64,000 nucleotides of DNA from assembly GCF_964340395.1 (NCBI RefSeq), contig NC_135561.1, forward strand, positions 10,837,232 through 10,901,231. Direction: 5' to 3'. The position numbers and the translations under genes are program-made. Below are positions 12,474-24,600 of this stretch, in pieces (within the stretch, counting starts at the first letter, position 1; the number at the start of each line of letters is the position of its first letter). The stretch is from Glandiceps talaboti (Eukaryota > Hemichordata > Enteropneusta > Spengelidae). Under the pieces are notes generated by a model. It was not told the DNA's origin and did not search any database. It saw only the letters and a list, made by a program, of their open reading frames with translations.

Positions 12474-15400
12474 TGTGTCTGTGTCTGTGTCTGTGTCTGT
12501 CTGTCTGTCTGTCTGTCTGGATTTTATGTATATATGTGCATGTATGTGTGTGTGCGTGCGTGTATGCATACCCGGTAGATCTGTATGTGTGGTGTGTGCA
12601 TATTCATGATGTGCATGCTTATTTGTGTATATTGGTTGTGTGTATGTGTGTGGTTTGTGCATGTCCATGTACATGTGTATGGATATTGCGTGTGGTGTGC
12701 AAAAATTGTCATTAACTTGTCTGTCATACAATTCACAGATTGAAGAGAACTTCACCTACTGCTTACTGTGATTGCTGGGAGAAATGTGATTGCAAAGCAT
12801 TGATAGCTGGTAACCAAACTACAAGATATGAATTACTAAATAAAGTTATATCAGAAACTGATCTTGTAACTCTTCCTAACAGTAGGTGAGTACAGTCATT
12901 TGGTTGCATCTAAAATGTCAATCCTGTCAACTCCTATAGTAAGTTGATCAGTCCACAGCTGGTTCATCCCTACAGTAAGTAGATCAGTCAAAATAAACCA
13001 TTCCTTATCGTGCACATCTGTCTTTAGCAAGGCACATTGCATACATGTAAATGTATATGTTATGTACAGTCTTCTGGTGAACACTCTCTTTTTAGCTGTA
13101 AATGTATGTGTTATCTACAGTCTTCTGGCAAGCACTCCTTGTTTTAGCTGTAAATGTATGCTATCTACAGTCTTCTGGTGAACATTCCCTGTTTCAGTTC
13201 TATAATATTGATGGATATGATGTGATGGAGCTCTCTGAAGTTTCACCGTAAACTGAAGTGTTTTGTTTGGATGTTGTCACATGTAGTACACTTAGAGTGA
13301 TGTCACATGTAGTACACTTAGAGTGATGTCACATGTAGTACACTTAAAGTGATGTCACATGTAGTACACTTAAAGTGATGTCACATGTAGTACACTTAGA
13401 GTGATGTCACATGTAGTACACTTAGAGTGATGTCACATGTAGTACACTTAGAGTGATGTCACATGTAGTACACTTAAAGTGATGTCACATGTAGTACACT
13501 TAAAGTGATGTCACATGTAGTACACTTAGAGTGATGTCACATGTAGTACACTTAAAGTGATGTCACATGTAGTACACTTAAAGTGATGTCATTTCTCTAC
13601 TCTTTTTTTTCAGAGGTGAAAACATAGTGCTATTCCTTGCTCAGACTGTAGCCAGACAGATGAATGAACAAAGACAGTATCACCCTAGTAGATCTAGAGG
13701 TGTTAGAAAAACACCAGATACAGGTGAGTTTCATGGAAAATAAGTTCTAAGTGTATAGTGTAAATATATTTTGTATTCTGATGGTTTAAAGGCCCAGTTC
13801 AGATTAGCATTCAAGTTTTTATGTTGGAAAAACAGTTGTCTGGCAAAGCTATCGAAAAGTTTGTTCCAGAAGAAAAGAAAATTCCTATAATATGTCATTT
13901 TGTGGTTGAACTGACAGGGTAATGTTAATGCAAGAATCTGGAGTTGAAACGCTGGTCTGTAAAGTCAAAATTGGGGCCTCAGTTGACCACTTTAACGACC
14001 TTTGTTCTCCACATCCACTTCAACAATTTCAATATTGTATTTACAAAACCATTTATGTTGATGAGGTTTGTCTGAATTCCAGGGGATAATATCTGAGAGT
14101 GCAAAGAGTGAGTTGTGGGTACAATATTATACTGTGGCACACTGTAACATTTATGGGAGTTATACCTCAGTGCAATGATTTGTGTATTTCTTTCGTTCAC
14201 CAGAGCAAGATATGCCAGAACACAACCTAGAACCTCCTAGGTTTACCAGGAAAGCTTTAGAGAGAGTTCTACAGGATTGGACAGCAGTCAAGTCAATGAC
14301 TCTACAGGGTGTCAGTGATTCAGCAAGGTGTGTGACGACATCATAGATTTCCTATGCTTTCAGTAGTGTGAGGTTTTAGCTCTTAGAAGGGTTACTCCTG
14401 AAATGTCAGCTATTATAACTTGTTGGACCCATGACATTTTATCTTACCAAGTCTTTCACAACTGTAGTTGTTTCTCAATCTAGCATACTGGTGTATGTTT
14501 TCATGTCATTCTTGAAAAAAATGGACCATGGTCAGACTAGTGTTGTTCATAAGACAAGTTATCAGAAAGACAAAAGATTATGTAGATTGGCCACTGGGGG
14601 CGCTGTTTGGAAGCAGCTATTGACCCAGATGTGTTGGCATTTGAGTGCTATAGCCTCCTTGTAAAGAATGGTCATTTCCCAGTTTTCTAAAGGAAGAGTT
14701 AGTTACGCTCTCAATCAGTTAAAACATTCTACAAACTGTTTCCAGTGATTTAATCTTTAAGATTGTAGTTATTTTGCCGCACTTTTTGACTGCTTTACGT
14801 ACTGCCATGTAATTTAAGCCCTCACTTTTCTTCCTGTTTGGCGCCCTCTTGAGACACTTCTTTGTAAACTTGTGATTGCTAACTATATCCATTATGATCT
14901 GATTTGACATACAGACAACCATTCATGTCAATGCCAGAAGACTTCACCTATCTAAGTCAACAAAGTGGTACAGCCAGATTAGACTGTTTTACACATTGTT
15001 TGATTGTAAAGTGTGGTGTTGAGGTAAGTTGGGTAAGTTGAACACTCACCCTTCTGTGGTATATATGTGTGTAATGTCTGAAAGTGAAGTGTGGTATTGA
15101 GGTAAGTTACATAAGTTGAACACTCACCTTTCTATGGTATGTATGTGTGTACTGTATATGTAGTCTCTGTAAAGTGTGGTGTCTAACTGTAAATTGTGGT
15201 CTCTAATTGTAAAGTGTGGTGTCTGATTACAACTGTGATGTAATACATTTACTCTTTGATTTGAGTATTTTACTATTCCTTAAGTCCAGCCTATTACAGA
15301 CTATAATAAAAACTGAAATTGGGTTTTAGTTTCAGCAGTATACTGAATGATTTTATGTGTGATTGGTTATAGATGTTAGATGCCCTGTTGTCCACTCTGA

Positions 15401-17177
15401 TCCACGAACTACAGAATACCAGTATTCCAGGCAGGAAAGCAGAGGCTAGTAGTGTAGCTAGACGATTTCTACGTTCTGTAGCAAGGGTCTTTGTTGTACT
15501 TAGTGTTGAAATGGCACCAGGGAGGAAGAAACCGTAAGTAAAAAGATTCTATACATATGTAATTAGTACATTTGCATAATAGTGAATTCCTGTAGTTTGC
15601 ATGCCACTCATGATACTCACACTGATGATGGATAATGATGTTGTGGCATTTAAAGTAAAGACAAAGTGAAAGACAACTTTTAAGCATCAGATGGTGCAAT
15701 TTAAACATTTGCATATCTGCAAAGCATACATTTGCATAATATGCATACATATTGCTAAATGTGCATATTCATATGACAGTGTCATCTGGTCTGAATACCA
15801 CAGATCACACATTCACTTTACCTGCAAAGGATTCATTTGCATATTTTGTATATATAATTACCACATTAACATAAGTTTAAATGTGTTTTACAATGGAGGC
15901 ATGACAAATATCATTTATTATTGAAGGATGTGTGTAAAGCTTATTACTCCCTTTGTTTATATGTTCCTACCTCCAGGACAAGTATATCTCAGCCAATTGT
16001 GAGATGTAAGAGAGTATTCCAAGCACTTATTAACTTAGCAGTAGAGGAGTTGTGTGAAGTAGCTGATTCACTTATAGCCCCTGTACGAATGGGAGTGGCT
16101 AGACCCACTGCACCATTCTCTCTTGTTAGTTCACATATGGATGCAATACAGGTAGGTCTAGTCAAGCTTATTTCTGCCTTTAGTACACATGCATTGATAC
16201 AACTGCCGACATTGAAACATTGATGAAAGGAACCTGCTACAAACAGGGAAAGTAAACAACTGAATTGGATTAATAACACTTGGCACAGCATGTTGGAAGT
16301 ACAGAGACTTGTATTGCCTTTCATCATTTGAGAAGAAATTGTATGGCCTCTTTACGTAATAGTTCACGTTCACAAACAAATGTGAAGTTTCCCTGGCAAT
16401 TCATGTACATGCAACTGTTCTTATCAAACCATGAAATGTAATACAAGTCTCTCCTGTTCCAACATGCTGAGCCAAGTGTTATTAATCCAGTTGATTTGTT
16501 TTCATTCCATGTTCGTAACAGGTTCCATTTGTCAATGCTTTGATGTCATCAGTTGTAAATGCTATTAACCTCCATCCCTTTTGTGATTTGGGATGATAAA
16601 GTAACACCTTGGTATTAAACTTAGTTTGAAATCTTGTATGGAAGCCCTACTGCATTTACATGTGTTCTTCCATTTTGGGGATTTCCTACAAGGGTTTGTG
16701 GGAAATCCTTGCAGGAAGTGACATCACATTTATCATAATCTCTTTGTTTTTAGACTTTTTCTTTAAATTAAAAAAAAACAAAACCAGAAAACATGTTTCT
16801 ACTTCATTGTGGTGTATTGAAAGACTTGCTATGCTGGTGGTAGTATCAAAGGTCAGGAAATGCTGAGAGTTTCTTTATGTATCTGTACACAGGGAAGTGA
16901 GGAACTGTTCTCCACAGAACCCCTGCCACCACGCCAGTCTGGATCAGGACAGACTATACATGCAAGCAGACTGTATATGCCACACAGTAATACTGCCCAG
17001 AGCAGAAGGAATGAAGGAAATAGAGGTAGAGATAGAGATGATGATGATATTGTCTCTGCTGATGTAGAAGAGGTAAGCAGGGTTAATAAAACCCTAAAGA
17101 CATAATGTATACAGACATCCATCTCTTTATGTAGACAGACAAAGCAGACAGACAGACAGACAGGCATGTGCATGTAT

Positions 17178-17242
<65 letters not shown>

Positions 17243-17304
17243 TACATACATACATACATACATACATACATACATACATACATGAGGGAGGGGGGAGAGA
17301 GAAA

Positions 17305-17350
<46 letters not shown>

Positions 17351-18641
17351 GACAGAATAAAGTTCCAATTGTATATTTTATTTACTCAATTTGAAAACCA
17401 TGTATTGTGTGAATCATAAGTTGCAGTGCTGGCAAGCATTCTTGGTTTTCATAGAACATAAAGTCAGGGTGTGATGTTAAATCAAAGCATGTTGTGAATG
17501 ACAGATTTAACAGTACATGTAAACACAGTAACTTTTATTTATGGCATAGTGTGCAAAATGACAATGTTATTATTTTCTTGACCCAAAGGTGGAAGTTGTA
17601 GAAGGAGTGGTTGGTGAGATGGAAACCCATGGCGATGGTGAACATGATAATCAAGATGAACATGATCGTCATAGTGATGGACATGTTGATGATCAAGACC
17701 GAGAAAGTCACCATGACGACCAAGACCAAGAAGAAGGTGAGTGAAACTTATCTCCAAACTTTACAATCTTATCAGCAAAGTTAGTAATATTTTTTTTTGA
17801 ACCAGAAAATGAAATGTAGCAATTTTAGTAAGATTTTTATTGACCCAGATGATAAAATGTAGCAGTGATTTTTTGTTGAGCCAGATGATGTACTACTGTT
17901 TCAAGTGAAATGGCTTCTATCATATTTTGCAGAGAGTTTGTCTGAATTTCTCCCAAGGTCACTTCATACAAGAAACTAAATGTTTGATGGTAGATTTGTT
18001 GCTTTCTTATCTTTCAGGTGGTAATGACAGTGATATGGATTTAGATCTGTTGGCAGAGAGTGAAAGTGACAGTGAAAGTAATCATAGCAACCAAGAACAC
18101 GAACAGGACCATGATAACGTGAGTCAGGACAACGCTAGTGGTCGTCGTAGTGCTGTTACTGCAGCAACTGCTGGTTCTGATGCAGGTTTGTGTCTTTGTT
18201 TTGATTTGAAAGTTTCTATTCTAGACAGAGAAGAGATGACATGATTTGTAAGTTCAAGTACATTCTAATGCTTGATATACATACCTTTAATGATAGTTAT
18301 TTTCAATGATAGAGTTATAACCTTGCTATGGGTTCAGGGTAGTCTAGTTCCAATACTACCATGTTACAATTTACACTACATTATCTTCACATTTTATGTC
18401 TAGTCAAAGTAATTTGGCTAAACTCCATGCTGAGCAAAGGGTAAATGGCACATGTCAGTAGTAATCCATCACAAATTGACAAGCAGTTGTAATTGGTTTA
18501 CTTCCTTCTGACAATTGCTCACAAATATTCAATTAGTACAGCTGTACTACTAAAGTAAAATCACATGGAGACGTGATAACGTCGTCATTTTTAGCACAAC
18601 TGAACTGAGGTTCAGTAGTGCTATAGGGATCGCCCGGCGTC

Positions 18642-18688
<47 letters not shown>

Positions 18689-21600
18689 ATGTGTGTGTGT
18701 GTGTAAACAACTTAAAGTCAAAAACCACTGAACCGATTGCCACGATATTTGGTGGGTCCATTACCTTGGGTGTCTAGTTGGGAAATTGTTCAAATCAAAA
18801 TGATCGCATCACAGGTGTGTGATTTGGGTCAAAAAATGTGATTTTTGGTCAAAAAACTTAAACTCAGAAACTACTGGGCAGATTGGTGCGAAATTTGGTG
18901 GGAACATTCTTAAGGGGGTGTAAAGTAAGATTTGTTCATGACGGGATGATTCCATCAGTGATATGCAAATTAGGGCTAAAAATGTGTCTTTTTGGTTAAA
19001 AATCTATAATTCCAAAACTACTGAGCAGATTGGGCTGAAATTTAATGGGAATGTATCTAGGGATGTATGGACAAAGAAATATTAAGCATACCATGATTCC
19101 ATGAGTGATATGCAAATTAGGTGTAAAAATGTTCATTTTTGGTCAAAAACTTATATCTCAAAAAGTACTTGGTCACCGAGTCTGAAACTTGGTGAGATGT
19201 TTCTGAGTGTTATTCTTCAAAACATTTTGACAAAATTGGCCCTAGCGACCATGACCACGCTCTTAGCAACAACCAAATGGCAGTATATTTTGGTAGAATA
19301 ACAACATCATATGGTAGGCAAATGAGTAAACATTCAAAAAATGTATGCAAATACCATAGCAACCATGACCATGCCCATAGCAACAGCCAAACGGTCGTGT
19401 ATTTCACAAAGATAACAACAGGGATTAATAGACAATTGAATAAACGTTCAAAAAATGTATGTAAATTTGCCTAGCAACAAGACCACGCCCATAGCAACAG
19501 CCAAATAATCACATATATTGCAAAGATAATGACAGGAATAGAAGACAAATGAATAAACATTCAAAAGATGTATGCAAGTGTGCCTAGCAACAAGACCACT
19601 CCCATAGCAACAGCCAAATGATGACATATATTGCGAAGATAACAATGGGGATTAATAGACAATTGAATAAACATTCAAAAAATGTATGTAAATATGCTTA
19701 GCAACAAGACCACGTCCATAGCAACAGCCAAATGATAGCATATATCGTAAAGATAGCAACATGGTTGGATAGGCAACTGGATAGTCATTCACCAAATGAA
19801 CACTTATTGTTAGCATGTTAGCATTTTTAAAAACTGTACAGTTGTGCTACAACGCCATTGGCGGTATTTTTTATATTGACGCTGTCGGGGTAGCACAGAT
19901 TACTGTGCTAGAGTAACCATTTTGACTAGACATAATATGTGAAGATAACGTAGTGTAAATTGTGACACGGGTCTTATTCGAACTAGACTAGAAAATTGGC
20001 TGAGCTAAAACTGAGGTAATAAATGTATGGGCCGATAAAACTAGCTGGGTATTGTTTTGTGACAGCCCGAAGGTTTTCAAATTACTCTTCAGCTTTGAAT
20101 GGCGTAGTGTGATAAAGATTTAGTGCTGAACTTAGCATATTTTCTCTCATATTTGGTATTCATTCCCAGATATTTTCATCATTTGTAGAGAACTCTACAT
20201 TGTAGAACTCAAACATTCACTCTCCTAAGAGGAAGACAACTAATCCTAAAACAAACTTTCGTTTGACTTTCACATAATATGCAAAACTTAAATCAACATC
20301 TGTACGATTTGAAACATGAATATTGCAAAATCTACTAACACAATGAGAAGTAGGATGCTGATACCATGTCCATTGATCCAGGTGCTGGCTCTGTTACAGC
20401 ATTCTTTTCTGAGGAAGACTCCTCCTCCAACCAGGAAGAGAGTGAGATGGAGGAGATTGAAGAGGAGGAAGAGAATGATGAGACTGAATTCATAGATGAA
20501 CAGCTGGAGCGTCCTAGCAACAGTAGTCAAGCCAACCGTGCAACTCAAGCTCCATATTCCCTACAGTGGGCAGTGAGAAATCCTAGAGGAGCTGCTACCA
20601 CAGCTGCTGCAACTACAGCAACAACCAGTAAGTATATTTTGTAATAGTTCTGAACTCATAGTGTACATAATATGCCATGTTTTCCACTTAGCAGAAAGAC
20701 AAAGGATTTTTGTAGTTTGACCTGTAGGAGTGCTGTTCAGATGTTGACCAGAAGTGACACTTGTACATGCATAATAAATACATCTTTAAGATGTGGAGGG
20801 TAAAACTAGTAGGTTGTAAGAGAACACAAGATTACTAAACTAGTAAAGAGGGTACATTAACACATAAACATAGTGGCATAGTGGGGTCAAGAATTCCATA
20901 GTTACATCGCTGACTTGATTAACAGTAAACCCGCAACTCGTTCACTTCACTCAAGTAACAAAGTCTGCTTCATGTACCCCGTTGTAATACAAAGTCATAC
21001 GGTGAGTGTGCGTTCTTGCAAGCAGCGCCAGTATTATAGAACAGTATACCACTTGAACTTCCTTCTTCGTCAATTGTCGATATATTCACGAAGGATATTG
21101 AGTCACAACTGTTTGCAAGAGTTTTCTCTAACTTTTTACATTGATCTACAATTGTTCCTGTTCAGCGCCATAGAGCATTACGTCATATTGGATTTTGGCA
21201 CTATGCAAATTCTTTTGATTGATTTTATGTAATAGGTACAGTAAATTTGAACTGCATAGGCTACAGGGCTGTAAGGTGTATAACTTGCAAGTACAGTGGG
21301 TTGGCAGATTCAGGGCTGTAAGGGGTATAACTTGCAAGTACAGTGGGTTGACAGATTCAGGGCTGTAAGGGGTATAACTTGCAAGTACAGTGGGTTGACA
21401 GATTCAGGGCTGTAAGGGGTATAACTTGCAAATACAGTGGGTTGACAGATTCAGGGCTGTAAGGGGTATAACTTGCAAGTACAGTGGGTTGACAGATTCA
21501 GGGCTGTAAGGGGTATAACTTGCAAGTACAGTGGGTTGACAGATTTACACTACAATATAAAGGATATCCTTGTACCCATACCAATTTGCCACCCAACCTG

Positions 21601-24600
21601 TGAGTATGTATGTAGAGTTCAAAAAGACATGTATAAATGGAATATGATACAAGTTGCCAATACATCTATTTTATATACACCTGTAGGTTCTGGTGGTCTG
21701 ATTTACATCGATCCATCTTCACTCCGTCGTACCACTGCCAGTGTAGCTGCAAGTGCTAGTGCACATGGCCCAGACCACCACAGTGGTGTGGCAACAACAG
21801 CCAATCAGCTGGCACGGGCATATGCCATCGTGGTTCGTCAGATATCCGACTTGCTTGCCCTGCTACCTGACTATCCAGGAATTGCACCCTTACCACAGGC
21901 ACTGGAGATCTCATACCAAGCAACAGTTGATTTACAGGTCAGTGGGGAGACAACTTTAGAATTAATGTAACAATGAATATCATTTGGTGGTGATCTGCTA
22001 AGGTAACTTTTGCTCATGCAAAGAAAAGTCAGTGATGTTTGTAAAAGATTTGATGAACCAGACGATGAAATGTAGCTCTGTCTTGAAAGATTTTTGTCAA
22101 GCATATTAACAAAATGTAGCAATGCTAGTAAGATTTTCATTGAGGCAGAAGATAAAATACAGCAATGTTGGTAAGATTATAAAAATGTAGCAGTGTTGTA
22201 GAATGGTAAATGTAGCAAGGTTGGTAAGTTGATAAAATGTAGCGATGTTAGTAAAAATGATAAAATGTAGCAAAATTGATAAGATGATAAAATGAAGTAT
22301 GGTATGATTTTTGCTCTGCTGCAATCTTAGTAGTTTCTTATGTTAATCGGCTATGGTTAGTAGACAGATCTCAACTATTAGGTGATAACACTGACATAGC
22401 AGATAGAAATGTCACTGAGAAGTCAGCAACGAGATCAGAAAGAATATAACTGTCCCAAAGCCTATAATTTTTTTGAGTTTAGTTTTAATGATTTAAATTC
22501 TCTTTACAGATGTATATGGAATATCACTTACGACCTACCTGGGATTGGTTGGTAGCTATCATGGATAGCACAGAAGCTCAGTTAAGATTTGGACAGGCGT
22601 TGAATTCAACCACGGATCCTTCACACCCAAGTCATCCATTGCATTCCATCCACATGCGGAATCTACGAGAAAGGTCTCGTGACAGAGGGACGCAAGACGA
22701 ATTCAACATCTTGCAAACCTTTGAAAGACGAGGTAGACTCGGCCATGTAGGGGATACCGGTAACACTAATCGACATGATTTCTTGAGTTACGCACTGTCG
22801 CTAATGAGATCACATAATGCCGAGCATTCTGATTCGGTACCGATTATCGATGTATCTGCTATGAAGCATGTTGCGTATATATTAGATGCAGTGATTTATT
22901 TCCTGCGAAGCAGCACCGATCAAGATGTAACTGACAACGTAGACGCTATACAGGAATCGTTAGTGTGGGACCCCGATGACGATAATGAGGCTGATGAACA
23001 TAATGAGGATGATGTCACACAGTCGGTTGCCTTGGATACAGATAGCGTTGATGACGATCGCAGTTTACCCGCAACAAGCAGTGGCCGTAAACACCCATTC
23101 TTTCAGCGATCTGATTCTGTCACGCACTTAGGCTGTCCACCTGCCGATCCCTTTGAGTTACCGTTGCCGGAATCCTTACCTTTAGCAGAGCAGCCGCATT
23201 TATTGCAACCGAATTCACGAAAAGAAGAACTGTTCGGTAATCCGTGTCAATCAATCATACCACCGAAATCCGAACAAGGGATTAGTTCTGTGCCATCACA
23301 AGATATCACAGTGGATCAGAGATACCTTGAAGTAATACCAACTCGTTTGAGTCTTATCCCACGACAGACTGCCCCGCCCGTACACAACGAACCGACAGTT
23401 GCGTCCAGTGAATCCACCAGTGGAACAGACAGTGCAGCAAGGTCATCACAACCAACATCTATGGACACTAGTGATTCAAGCAATCCCAATATTGCCAGCA
23501 TGTCCACAACTCAGTTCCAGTCCAGTTTGAGCAGTGCGCAGTCAACTCTGACAGGAACTGATCTTTCAACCCAGGCTACATCTGAAAACACCCAGTCTGC
23601 ATCAATTGAGAATGCACCCTCTATGGTCAATGATGGAGATGTCAGTATGGCTGATGTGTCATCTGAGGGTGCTGCAGCTGGTAAAGAGGCCACCAACCTG
23701 ACACAGAGTAAAAGCGTTTCAGTCATCCGATCAACCGGCGCAGCAGAACCAAAACCAACATCAGAGCAAGCAGGTGAGAAGGACAAGGCAGGTGATAAGA
23801 AGAGTGGCGGATCACAGCATCCGGTGGGAAGTGATGCAGGAGCAGGTTCAAGTGTTACCGGGGCAACAGCAGGAGGAGCTAGCAGCGGACCTACAGTTAC
23901 AGTTGACTCATCACATGTACATCCAGCTACCAATTCATCTCTCTTTGGAAGGTTTGTAGTATTTATTCATTACTTGTTTGATAGTACTTGTTCTATTACC
24001 ACTATGACATCAAATCTGTGCTGTTCATTGTCTGTGTATAACATTCTACTTCAAAAGCACTGTATGTTGATACCCAACGACTGAGGATATTGTAAGTGCT
24101 GGTGTATCCCACTAGGTAGCCAGATACAAGGTAATCTGATAAGATTGAAACCCAAGTTCATTGTACTCATTGTTGGTATCTATTAAAACTGAACAATCTT
24201 TGACATTTCAACCATTGGAACAACAATGACAACAGTCAAACCTGTACTAGCAGCCACCTCAATAGAGTGGACACTTCAGAACATCCCTGTCGCATTTTCC
24301 AGGGTAAACATACCTTACAGAGTTGCCACTTGTCTAACAAAACCAGAGGCCACATTTTACAATGAGTGACACTGAAGTAAAGCACTCTCTCTATGTGCTA
24401 CACTCATTTATAGCATTCATATCAGGTGTGTACTGTTTCAATTGTTTTATTTACAAGCGCTCAATTAGGAAATGGAACAGTATACTTTTACACTTCATGT
24501 GGATGCTATAAACGATTGTGCTACTTACAGAAAACAGTGTAGTTTGGTTTCATGGGTGGTAAACGCTTCTCTTAGCAGGTTATGCTTTATATAATGGCAA

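Larger units (their letters stand above)
16893..20627 (+). other. UBR5: UBR5 exons 24-27: acidic, His/Asp-rich disordered region
   Basis: Exons 16893-17072, 17589-17736, 18018-18185 and 20382-20627 encode about residues 1147-1393. They begin with the conserved [14 protein letters not shown] and [10 protein letters not shown] blocks. A His/Asp/Gln/Glu-rich stretch follows (exon 17589-17736), then the conserved SESNHSNQE and [16 protein letters not shown] blocks, and a Glu run of about 30 residues in exon 20382-20627. Human UBR5 has a comparable acidic stretch with different composition. The His-rich segment is richer here than I recall for human. Intron 18186-20381 carries a nested transposable element; intron 17073-17588 carries a CA/CATA microsatellite. 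Confidence 0.93.

Noticed and set aside
16853-17419. Cys/Val-rich and His/Thr-rich long frames
   Set aside because: CA and CATA repeats read in both directions.
23952-24084. Continuation of the frame after exon 29
   Set aside because: Homology jumps from the GR at 23951 to QGLMSPM in exon 30, and 23952 is GTTTGT, an acceptable donor.
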